A stretch of 64,000 bases of DNA, taken from NCBI GenBank assembly GCA_003991915.1, contig RQTK01000142.1, positions 437,383 through 501,382 on the forward strand, written 5' to 3'. Below the pieces are notes generated by a model. It made no database searches and was not told the DNA's origin. It saw nothing but the letters and a program-made list of their open reading frames with translations. Position numbers and translations under genes: made by a program. This DNA comes from Elysia chlorotica. Its lineage: Eukaryota > Mollusca > Gastropoda > Plakobranchidae. Positions 35,884 to 48,500 of the stretch are shown here, piece by piece; within the stretch, counting starts at the first letter, position 1; each line of letters starts with the position of its first letter.

Positions 35884-36363
35884 TCAAGACTCTTGTCCCA
35901 ATGGAGGTAAGGCACAGATTTTCTCATGGGCAGACCTGGACTGCTGGTATGCGAACCTTTTGCCGCACTTGTCACACGCGTATGGCTTGGTGCCAGAGTG
36001 CATGTTCATGTGGCCAGAGTAGTTGACCCTGCAGTGGAACATCTTGTTGCAGATCGGACACACAAGTTTCGGAGTGTGCTCTCTGTTCATGTGGCTCCTG
36101 AGGGCACCAGATGTAGGGCACAAGGTGTGACACTTTTGGCAAGACAGATATTTGTGAGCCTGACACATGTGCCGTCTGTGTTCATCAGAGGAATTCCATG
36201 CAGTGTTGCAAACTTTGCACACTAAAGCCCGCGGGAAAGATTTGGGCGTGGATTTCATGCTGTAGCCTTTGGTGCTCATGTGACCACTGTAACTGCTGGG
36301 GCTGCCGACGTACATGCTCGCCATAGCAAAATACTCAGGTTTTACACGAGAAGCCTCAACAAC
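35884..36363 (-). CDS. Gene 3 alternative terminal exon: four-finger C2H2 array
   Basis: Acceptor catcttcctaaacag, phase 0 in, starting VVEASRVKPEYFAM. Fingers begin at LVCKVC, LSCQKC, LVCPIC and YACDKCGKRF; the last ends HEKIC (C2HC). The linker between the last two fingers is HSGTKPY. AATAAA (35865-35870) comes only 14 nt after the stop, so the 3' UTR may be very short. The ATG at 36384 lies upstream of the acceptor in the intron. Confidence 0.85.
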   Translation of the reverse strand, partial: VVEASRVKPEYFAMASMYVGSPSSYSGHMSTKGYSMKSTPKSFPRALVCKVCNTAWNSSDEHRRHMCQAHKYLSCQKCHTLCPTSGALRSHMNREHTPKLVCPICNKMFHCRVNYSGHMNMHSGTKPYACDKCGKRFAYQQSRSAHEKICALPPLGQES

Positions 36364-38940
36364 CTGTTTAGGAAGATGAAACAAATACTACTGCAGCATC
36401 CAATTAATTAATATGTTAGAAAAAATTTCCCAGATGACCAAAGATAAAATTCGTTACATTTACTATTGAATGAAAACACACTCCTTTGTAAATCTCGAAG
36501 TCGAATTCATTGTTGACAACAACCGCTGGACCAAGAATCGTTTCCGACTATCATATACATATCATGTACATACTGAAACAGAAGATGCCGCTGCATAAAT
36601 GTGTTTGAGGTTTAATGACAAGGACGCCTTAGAACTCAATTTATTGATAGAAAAGTCTTGGATGATGATTATACTTGAGTTTTTATCTAACATATTTTGC
36701 CTGAATGGGCCAAAAAAAAAAGAATTCTCCACCGGCTCAGTCTGGACTATATTATTTTAACATCTTTTGGCTGAGTGGACCAAAACATAGTCATTCCTAG
36801 CGTGAAGTAATAATATGACTTTAAACTAGAATTGTATTTTTTTTTTCTGTACTGTAACATGAAGTTATTATCCCATATTGAAAATTCAGTTCTACGGGGA
36901 GTTGAGTTGAGTTATCATCCAACATCAGCACTATATAGGCTATACTGTGGACGGACCCCAACACTGACGTCTGACAGTTTATGTGCTTCCTGTCTCAGCC
37001 GGTAAGTTCTACGAGGAAGAGCATTATATTATATTAATGTGCTTGACTGTGGAAAAAAACAAAAGAAACGACATGGTTACTTTCGCGCTATTCTCTACTT
37101 TCATTGACAAATAAAAAAAATTTCAGGTTGCATTCACCAGCTTTCATAACAGGTGTACAGCAATAGCAAAACAGGCACCAGATAGTTCCGTGTCGGTACA
37201 TGATACAGTGTAGCATAGCTTACATTCGAAAAGCGGGCAATACGAAGACATTTTATTTCGCAAACGGTAAAGTAAAATACATGTCTAGACTATGAGTGGT
37301 ATACATGTATCTGTAACTTTCTCCATAAATTGTCATTATTTTTTCAACCTAAAAAGTAGCATATTTACCAAAACAGGAGCATGTGTGAAAAGGGCTGAAT
37401 TAATTACATGTTATATAATCCGTGAGTCAGGAATCACCCTAGAAGTAGTAGATAGTGCATTATTATGAGCAAGTATGAAGAAAGCATAATTTCTCATGAG
37501 CGTGTAAAGATTGTTTATAAACAAATGATTTTTTACAAAGTGGACACGAGAATGGCTTTATTCCTTTATGTTTGTTCATGTGCCCCTCTAGGTTGGTCTT
37601 ATTGTACATTATCTTGCCACAGATGGGGCAGCGAAGGCTTGGGTTCGTGCCATGCTTTACTTCCATGTGCTGTCTCAAGCCCGTCTGGCTTTTGAAGTGA
37701 GCAGCGCAAAGTGAGCAACTGATCCTTTTGCCATCAGGGGACAAAGTCTCCGTGCCTTTATGCTCTGTGTACAAGTGGTAGAGCAGCGCGTTTTGAGAGT
37801 CACCCTGAAAGGGACATAAGGAGCACGGGTGTTTGGTTGAAAAGTGGTGACATTTCTGAGTGTGAAGGCGGTAGTTGTGATCACTGTGCGACACAAAATC
37901 GCAAGATGGACAGCTGAATGCAGAAGGTAGAAGCATTTCAGGACTCTTCTCAGATTTTGGAACGGTTGTAGTTGTTCCAAACATGACCATAGGCACAGTG
38001 ACCTGATGATACAGATAAACAGAGCAACACTAAAAATTAGCGCACCGAGTTAACTTTAACGGAAAAAAATTGATACATGAAGAACATAAAGTAAAAATGT
38101 CCATTGTTTTTGTCAAGCCTTGAGATATTATTGTATTAACTATCACAACTTATTGCTACCACATCGTTATGTATTTATTTAGGTTAACGCTTTGGTGATA
38201 TTTACCATTTTACGTATGTAAAGAAAAAAAACTCACTTTAGTTTAAAATAGATGTTGGTTGAACTTGCTTCTTTGTGTCGACGAACAAGTAACGGTAGAA
38301 AATACACGAATTGTCTTTCCCTATCCTGTTATTTCGGTTGCTTGGAAACGTCAAAACATGCATTGATGTCTAGGGCTTCCGGGGTTGTTAGCTGTCGGTT
38401 TTCTTCCCTTCCACGATACTTCATAATATGTGTTTGGCCACATTCGTTGCAATTGATCTAGATTTAACCCTGTAGTAAATGCATTCTAAAAAAAATCCAA
38501 GGGTTTAAACTGAAACTAAGGCCGTTATAATCATTTTCAAACTGTGGAATTTTGTGCATGATCTTTTTTAAGTGTTCAGTCTATTGCCATACTTTTGTTG
38601 ATGTCTCACGCCCTTGCGCATCTTAAAGTCATAATAATAAATAAAATGTAATTGCCAAATTTTAAAACTGAACTTATAGTATGACTATGGGTTGGGTTGA
38701 GTTGGTTTAACGCCCAACATCAGCACAATATAGATATATTGTGGACTGACGTCTGACAACTTCATGTGCTGCCACACACAAGACAGGACGTGGATACCAT
38801 GAATCCCGTCTCAACCGGTCAGATTAGACTGACACCGACCAAACCAGTAGATAGCGAAATCGCCATATCGCCAGGACTCGAATCACGTACCTCCTGCGCC
38901 GGAAGCCGGTGTTCTACGTTCTACACCAGGGCTAGTATCC

Positions 38941-38972
<32 letters not shown>

Positions 38973-41900
38973 ACCCTAACCACGAAAACCACGCCCCCCC
39001 CCCCCCCAACCTCGTACGACTATGAGTACACAACACTTGCACGTCAATACTAAACATCCACCATATTACTGGTTGTTAAATTACATGATACAGAACTAGA
39101 ATTGCATTTGTTTTATGAAATTCAAATAAAGAAATCTCTTAGAGCCCTAGTCACTGCCCTGAAATCAAATAGACTGCGTGTGTTGGGTCAATATAAGCGT
39201 TGGAATTCCCATTTTTATTGCACTGCATGTTAATTTACTCTACAGATCATTATGCTGCACATAAAAATATTATTTGAAAAATAGGCTCACCTTGCTTTCT
39301 GTGGAACCTCCGGGACCTGAAATGAATAAGAAAAGGTTAAAAACTTAACATGTCTCTAAATAAAAATACACGTACATGTTATGCTATTAGGGACTGGGCT
39401 ACAAAACAATAGAATAGCAATATAATAATTATTATAGCATCTATTTGCACTATAAATCAGACAAAATCTATACAATGTATTTTACAACAATGGGCAACAC
39501 AACAGTATACACGGAATAGACCAAAAATCCAAAAAGGCCCTCGGCCTTGTACACTGTACATCACAATTCCCGCGAATACTCGAGCAGCCGCGTTGGGTTC
39601 ATGCGGAAGTGCTGTTATTCAATTTCCAGTCCGCTGCAGATAGAGGATCTAGATCTAGATTATAATAGACATGACGGCATTTGAAAAGGCATTTATGTTG
39701 GTGGACAATGATTTGTTTTCATCTCACGACAACAGAATAATTTATTGTTTTATATTATCATAGCTTACTATATTAACAGCCTCCTCATCGTGCAGACCAT
39801 TTAAAAATGTGGAGGCGGTGATTACTTCTCTCTGCTAAAGCCGGCTAAAGTTCAGACTAGAAGCCAAAATTATTTTTTTCAAAAGACCAAACGTCTTTTA
39901 CCACTTTCAAGTCCCATGAAATGTTTTTTTATATTTTTAAAAGTTAATCATAATAATTCAACATCTTGAAAAATTTAAAAAAAAACATTTTTCAGTAAAA
40001 TTACATGAATCTAGTTTACTTAGAAAACTTCTACAAATAATTTGGAATTTAACTTGGGATGGTGCAAACAAGGCAAAGTTAAATATTTCCAAGATGGAAT
40101 CCTCCTTAGCTTTCGATTAGGATCAATTTTTTTGAGGATTTATATCTTTTATTGACAGCAATGTTGTTTTTTGCTGAACCTAAAAGGTGAGAATATCTTA
40201 TTTAGAAAACTAGTGACTGCAAAGTATGATGTATACACAATCCTTCTAGATCTAGATCTAAAATTCAGTCTAGATCTAAATCAAGTCTAGATCTAGATCT
40301 ACACTGTGGGAGTTAACGAGTGTTTACTTTGTAAACTCATAAGCCTGCTGTGGTTTGTAGTCCAAGTCATAGATCTAGTAATACTGAAGTGTAGTGAATA
40401 GGGCATTGTAATATTGAGGAAGTCTTGGGTCGTCCGCTTATGTAGTGGTATAGCCTATTAATTTCTCTTTTCCTATATTTCTTTTTAGATTATAAATGAT
40501 AATGACAAGAAATAAACTGTCTATCGATTACCAAGGGATTTATTAGAAGGAGAAAAATTGATGAAAGCAAATGATATGCAAGAGGACAATGTGGATGAGA
40601 TAGTAAATTTTATTTCTAAATTGATTGAATTTTGGAAGATAATGAGTGTAAAAAATTGTTATTGCCGGTGCCAATGTGAGGATCCGATCGGCCTTAAAAA
40701 CGGCTCAACATATCATGTGACATGATTGTAACGTACATTTTAGAAGAAGTCATTGAGCGTGTCGGTGAATCTGATCCTCCGTGACCAGATCGTTGTATGG
40801 CGTAAACTTTTGCTCGAATGAAGGCGAAATTTTATGTGTCATAGCTTCCTCTAAAATACACATGGCATATATCACAAGACACAACCACTTAGTTACTGAA
40901 ATCTGACCCGCCAACCTTTTAAAACGAAAAAGTAAAAATCCGTAAATTTGTGGAAATTTTGCATTACTGTTTTTCACTAGAATTAAATCAACAAAACACG
41001 CCCAAATTGCGTTGTTTTTAACTTCACCATAATCCAAAATGCTTTGTTTCGCAAACATCCTAACTTACCGTGGCTATTTTTTTTCAATAAAATAAAAATC
41101 CGACCGAAAATATTTCTCGTTTGACATTACCGAAGAAAGTAGTAATATATATATATTTTTTTTTTTTTTTTTTGCTGCGCAAAATTTGAGGCGTACAGGT
41201 CTTAAATTTACTCTACTAAGTACTAATCACAATAAGTGTACTTTCAATAAAGTACATTTGTTATGGTTTAATTTTGTAAATTAGGAAACACAATCTATAA
41301 CAAGCTTAGAACCATAACTTTTATCTATGCATTTGTTGTTGTTTGTTAAGAAAGAAATATCGAACAACCCCCGTACAAAAAAAACAATACTAAGTAAAAC
41401 GAAAGGAAAGTCTGTAATTAATTTAATAAATTGTCTACAGTACATACGCGACATTGTCTTAATAAGAAGACGAAAAAATACTCTTTTCTATGTTTCTTAC
41501 ATGTATCCTAAAAATGCCTACAATTAAATAAAGCACCGTAAGGGCTGAAACCCTATTTGTTTATTGTTGTTTTTTTTTTGTTACTGTCTCTGTCTATCTT
41601 TCTCTGATTCTTTCCATCGTTTTTAATTAAACAATGTGTCTACTATTAGTATTACATATTCTTGCACTTTTTTTTGTCCCATAGACTACATTTTCATTCT
41701 AGTTTGATCCACTGGTTTAAACCATTAAAAATAAAATACCCTAATGTTATTACCGTGTATTCTTTTCCATAGGTCCTAAGCCATCATCATACTCAGTTCC
41801 TCCCTCACCCGCTGTAACTTTCAAAATAAATGTACTACACAATTATAATAAATATTTTGAGCAATCTTCCAAATGATTAAAGCAATCTTCCAGTGATAAG

Positions 41901-42551
41901 CTGACAAAAACTTTTCGGATGCCTGGCTTTTGACTTTTCAAACGCATTCTCTCTTGCTATCACTGCTTCTCTTTGTCCTCTGACTTTCTCTCCCTCTTCT
42001 TAGTATGTATCTACATGTATCTTTATTGTGTACTTTTTGCAAGCGTTTAGTGATGAGACTTGAGATATAATTGTTGTTTATTGGAACACAAATATGCAGT
42101 GTATTGGTCAGCGGTTCGTTGGGTTGGTTTAACGTCCAACAGCAGCACTATATAGGCTATATTGTGGACGGGCCCCAAGACGGACGTCTGACAATTTTAA
42201 GTGCTGCCACACACGAGACAGGGCGGGGATACCATGACTCCTGTCTCAGCTGGTCACATTATACTGACACCGACCCAACCAGTAGTGAACGCAACAGCCA
42301 GGATTCGAACTCGGGACCTTTTGCGTCGGAAGCCGATGTTCTACCCCTGGACCTTTTTTTTTTTTTTTTAACTATTTAAGTATTTTGTCCTTTAGGGTCT
42401 ACACGGGTTTGTTTAGTTGTTGTTGTTTTTTTTTGTTTGTTCTTTATCTTTGTTTCATATGATTTTTTTCAAATTCGAGACGGAAAAGGGTTATGGTTTT
42501 TTTTTAAACCTGATTATAGGAACATGTGGTAATAAAAGTAGAAAAATATGC

Positions 42552-42624
<73 letters not shown>

Positions 42625-45448
42625 CATATCGTATTTTTAAGTGTGCAAGTTTCAAAGAAATAAAACACTGACTTTTTTAACTTCGAAGATGTAGGTACAA
42701 ATTACAGCAAGAATAGGAACTGTAAAATAAAAAATTAAAAACAAGTTTTTATTTCCGTTTAAAAAATGAATGTTTTTAAAAACCAACAGCACGTAAGGTT
42801 TGTTTAATTTTGGTCAACAGTGTAAACAATATTTTTTATAATAAAACAACAACAAAATATCACAAACTAAAGAATAGATTTCTTTTGGAGCAACTGCTTT
42901 GAATTCTACGCAAGTAATCAGCGCTTTATATCCTACCCAAGTTTTATCAGAGAGAACATCAGTCACGAAACTAAACCCTGGTGTTTCGTAAATTCAGTGT
43001 GAAAATACATGTACAGTGTATATGCATGTTTGCACACTTTGAGCTGGTACTTATATGTCATATAATTGGATGCATGTGTTTTTTGTTGTTGTTTTTTTTT
43101 CTATTTATTTTTTTTTTATTTCATGAACCAATGAGTATTAAAAATTTAAAATATCTGATGCTCTATAATAAAAAATAAAAAATCTGGTTTCATGCGCTTT
43201 AAATCGACCCAGGGCCAAATAATATCATAACAATACATGTCCAGGTAGAATGAAAAATGAGTCTCTCCTGAATTACAAAATGCCATAACAACATTAATAA
43301 ATTAATTAGGGAGTGCAATTTCAATGTAAATATGTTAACAATACAAGAAACTAAATTTTGCAAATGAATAACAGCAACAAAAATGCCAACGTTTGTGGTG
43401 TAAACCCTTAACCAAAATGTTGGTTCTGAACACTATGTGTTGCAGCTATCAATTCAACAAATTCCATCTCATTTCCGTATGTAATTGGTTGCTGATGAGA
43501 GGCATGGATACCAGACACCTGACCCACATACTGGTTTGTGTGGTGGACATTAACAACGGACGCTGATGGTTGATGACTTGGTGCGTGTTCAAAAACTGGA
43601 GGACAATGCATGCTCACATTCCCTACAGGTGGATTGATATTAACTATAGTTCCCATTGGCTGACTTCCATGAGCTTCTTCATTGACAGAGGCTGGAATGA
43701 CAGTCAGGGTTGTGCCAGATGTATTCACTTTGACTTTGGCAGCCAGTTGCCCAAGTTTGCGCCACTTTTTGTTGAGCGCTCTTTTTTGTTTGTAAACCTG
43801 GTATTTCTCTGGATCCTGTTTGAGCCTCTTCCTGTAGTCCTTCATGCGTTCAGCGTCTGACGGGCGTGGCTCTCCAGGATTGTATCTTTTTCTTGTAGGA
43901 ATGAATATTTCCTCTGCTCCGGATAAAACACGAATCAGTTTGGCTTCTATTTCTTTCATTTTTTCTTCACACATCTTCTGCTTTTCTATTATCTGCTCCC
44001 TTTCCAACTGTTTAGCATACTCTTCTTCTGTGAGCTCCGGTTTCACTTCGCTTTCTTTCGTTTCTGGAAAAAAATCATCAACTTTCAGAGGAATAACACT
44101 GAGTTCTGAACTGTGAGAACCTGCTTCAGAGCCAACTGTGCTTGTGACTAGAACGCGATAACCAGCATCCATGACCTCTGCCAACATTTTCCCGATAATC
44201 TGTTTCATCTTCTTCTTTATGCATGTCTTCCTACTTTGTTCAATTTTTATTTTTTCTTTTGGTTTTTCCTGAGTTTTATTATGTTGGAGTAATAGAGCTT
44301 TGGTTGTCTTTCCTGTCAATGCCTCGGCTACCTCGTCTATATTATCAATGGCAAGCTGATAAGTATTGTGAGAGACCACGGATACTGAGGACTTGTGCAA
44401 CGTGCACTTTTTGCAACCGTCTTTGGATATTATAGTCATGCCAGGATCGTTAGATTGGTTACGTTTCAGCATCTCAGCCATTTCAAGAAGCCTTTGTTGA
44501 CGTTCGTGTGTCCTTATCCTTGTAGATTTTTTGTGCGCCTTTAACATCGCATCTTTGTCAGGACCATCAGGCAAGCTTTTCCAGCTAAACTTTCTCCTAT
44601 AAACTGATGAATCTTGGGCAAGATTCAATAGCTGCTCATTAGAGAAACCCGATTCTGCTAATAAAGATTTCAGTCTCATCTTCCTCTGTTTGCCTTTTTT
44701 CATTTTGAGGACTTCTTTTATTTTCTTCAGTTTATCTTTATCAAATTTTTCTAGGAATTTCTTTTTTGCAGCTTTGATCTCAAGAGCTGATGGAATGATG
44801 AAGCGATTCTGGCTGATATTCATGAGATCCTCTTGCAATACAGGGATGTTACACATTGATGCCAACTTTGAGATTAAATTTTTAAATGCTTTAAGTTGAT
44901 TTTCAGGTTCAAAACCACTGTTGTCGTTTCCCTCTTCTTCTATGAGTTTCTTTGGGGACGACTGAGACAAGTGTGGGTTCTCCTTGTTCAAGCACAGGTT
45001 TTCTTCAAGTGGACCTGAAGAAATAACCAGCTCTTAAACTTTTGTTACAGTGTACTTGTACTAAATTTCGATACCTTTAACTAACCCTAATAATCCACTC
45101 TTTTAGGAAATTCTGAAATTATTTAATTCCTTGATACACCTTACAAGTACTTGTCCCTTTCTTTTAAGAAATGAAAATTATGTAATGGTATGTTTTTGCC
45201 ACAACCAATGCTAAATCTTTTTTTTTTTTTTGTTAATTAAGTAAGCAGCAAGGGTTTTGGCTACACTCATGTATATAAACACGTCTCGAAAGTTATAGAA
45301 ATATGCGAGATTATGAGTAATTTTGAACACCTGGCCATTTGTTTCTGATAAATAAGATCACTCCTTAGATTCACATTATGTTTCAATCATTTTTTGTCAG
45401 ATATATATCCATTATTAGGTAAATTTTTAAAAACAAAAGGTAAACAGT

Positions 45449-45512
<64 letters not shown>

Positions 45513-48500
45513 GAGGAGGAGNNNNNNNNNNNNNNNNNNNNNNNNNNNNNNNNNNNNNNNNNNNNNNNNNNNNNNNNNNNNNNNNNNNNNNNNNNNNNNN
45601 NNNNNNNNNNNNNNNNNNNNNNNNNNNNNNNNNNNNNNNNNNNNNNNNNNNNNNNNNNNNNNNNNNNNNNNNNNNNNNNNNNNNNNNNNNNNNNNNNNNN
45701 NNNNNNNNNNNNNNNNNNNNNNNNNNNNNNNNNNNNNNNNNNNNNNNNNNNNNNNNNNNTTAAACAATTGTACATGTGTATTTTACATAGCGACCTGTTA
45801 TGGCGATTTTGCATTTTTATAGACTGCAAACTTCTCCCTTTTTCACAGTATTAGAATATCATTAAAATGTACTGTTTTATCCATTATTCCACAAATAATG
45901 AGAAATAAGCATTAATTTAATTTATGACCAGCACAAAGGACAAAGGTTTCTTTTTCTTTTTTTTCTTTCTTCTTTTTGAAAATGTCTAATTTTATATTTT
46001 GTTAACAAACAGTTTACAAAGTTGAAAGATGAAAAATAAAAGTGTGCCAATAAAATGATTCTGTGTAAAAGTATATTTTCATATTTTCACATTATTTTCC
46101 AAAAACAACAGTCCTAAGTCTAAGAAAGGTAGTACTCAAATTCAGTTAACTTTCAAACTGTTTTTTAAAAATTATTTACAATAAGTTCATTTCTGATTTT
46201 TAATAGAACTTTTTTTTTTTTTTTTTTTTGGGGGGGAGGGGTGTAAAAAAAATAAAACTATGGGTATTACATTCACATAACTACGTTTCTTAGCCAATTT
46301 ACATAATTCAAGATAACAAACAGTACTTAAGCAACTTTTTCAAAAAAGTAACACTCACAAAATTTTACCAAATTATGTAAATTGTGAGGAAACACAAATA
46401 GAAACAGTAAATATAACAGGCCAGTGGTAGTTAAAGCTTTCTGTAATAATATGTGCAACTGAAGAACAGACACCTTTTGTTCGCAAATATAATTTTGTAG
46501 TAAATTGATTACATTATATGATAGCAAACTGGTTTTTGAATTTCAGATTTCTATAGTTGTTCTGGATGCATCACAGATTTTGCCAAAAAATATTGTGAAA
46601 ACTTCAATTTGAGAAAATTAGCGTACATGGGGTCAGAAAAAAAAAATTTAAAATACTTGCACATTAATTTAATATCAAGATTCGGTAAAAATTCTTAAGA
46701 AATGGATAAACTTGGATGACACAGTACATGTAAAATTACAACAGACCTACATTGGCCTAAAAAAGGCAAACCTCTTTAAATATATGTCAAGCTGCAGTTG
46801 CAATTTAGGATGGGAGTATCAGGCTTGTACATCCCTATTAGCAGCTGAATACAGATTGAAGACAAATTGTGAAAATTGTAGATAGGGAGATAACAACAGC
46901 CTGTGCATACCAACCTTGGCCCGTACCAAAAAGGTAAACATTACAAATTTAGCAATGCTGCAAAAATTCTAAAATTCTCATCACCAAAACTAACCCACTT
47001 AGGCAGCTACCCCTATGCAATAATTGAAAATACACGGAACTCTCTCTTTACCACCTTGAGGACATACATACATCACCACAACAAAACCACCAGGGGTAAC
47101 TTGAGGAGGGGGTTGCTTGCTGACTTGCTCTTTTTAGTCCAATCGCCACAAAGATAATACGTGGAAGAACATTTTCAAACTCTGACCACTTATTGACATT
47201 ATTGGCTTCTAGCTTAAAATGACTACTGATGACATAATTATGGTCTCTTTAAGTGTCATTAGTCGCACACACATGATTACATTCAAAGCAAAAGAGAAAC
47301 AAGAAATAAAATCAACAGGGGATAATTGCTTAACAATAAATTTAGATAAATCATGCAACAGTATATCAAATTTTAAAAAATATATAATTATCAAGATTCC
47401 AAATAAAGGTTAAAACATTGAGAAGTGTTTTTCAAATAAATAGGCAATTTTCTTAAATTTTATTACAGATGTATCAATTGTCCTCTCTTGTTTTTAATTA
47501 ATCTTATTCTTAAGGACCCCATCCATGTCATTAGATTTATACAAAATTGCATAGATGGACTAATGCTTTTTTTCCAATATTCAACAATACTCAAACATAA
47601 ACAAGAGAAAATCAACACTTTAAAATAAACTGAAATGAGCGAACTGATAAAAAATATTACTTTTGTGAATGTTGTTATCAGTTGTCTCTGTTTTGTCTAC
47701 TAAAGAAAGCTGCTGATTGCTTTCACATTGATATGAACAGTGGGTAACATCTGCTTCAGGGCTGCCATCAAGTTCTGTAAATGACACCTTACTGCTTAAA
47801 AAGACTAATGAATATTGTCTACCTCTTCAATGTGTTGTGACAAACGCCTATTAAAAAATATTGACCTTCAGCCCTTTCTAATAAAATTTAAAATTTGTTG
47901 GGTTTTTTTTTCTTCAGAAACAGCACATCAAATAATGAAGCATAGAAACAAAATTTGAACAAAAAATTAGATTTAGACATGGTTTCTCAGTGTTCATTGC
48001 CAGTCAACCCAAGCTAATATTTTTTCAATAAGACTTTTGGGGTAGAAGAGTTCATGTACCAGCGTTTCGCATTTTCCGGAGTATATAATTTACAACTGAA
48101 TTCAGACACAGTTTCTTGTAACAAGAGACTTGTTTATAGAATATAGATTGCTAATTACAGATTACATAATCAAATATTTAATCAGATTACTTTTAGTTAT
48201 AAATGTCGCCACATTGTTTAATGTAAACGATGCCTTATAATGCCGAGATGTAGAAAGAAAATGTGTGTCCGCTGTTAAACACACAACCCAATAAATTAAC
48301 TTCCAAAACTACTAGGATCAAAGACATCATTATTAAGCAGGATATTCTTACACGCGCCACCACTGTATCTTCAACTATTTTTTTTCTTTTAATGGTTACT
48401 TACCCTGTTCAGATGTCTTTAGTCGTTTTAGCCCTCTCGTTTTGCTGTGTACATCTAAAGAAACAAAGCATATGCAAGTTTTGCATTAAGGATTCATTCG

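Larger units (their letters stand above)
39317..43407 (-). other. Gene 3 intron between the large terminal exon and the microexon
   Basis: Contains a full SINE (42119), GA array (42558), a TCTAGA cluster (40244) and the possible exon at 41754. A 102-codon minus-strand ATG frame (40750-41058, starting MFAKQSILDYGEV) just inside a GTAAGT-like site has no recognised motif; kept as unproven. Confidence 0.5.

Noticed and set aside
42071..42379. 102-codon plus-strand frame
   Set aside because: It is the SINE at 42119-42353 read antisense.
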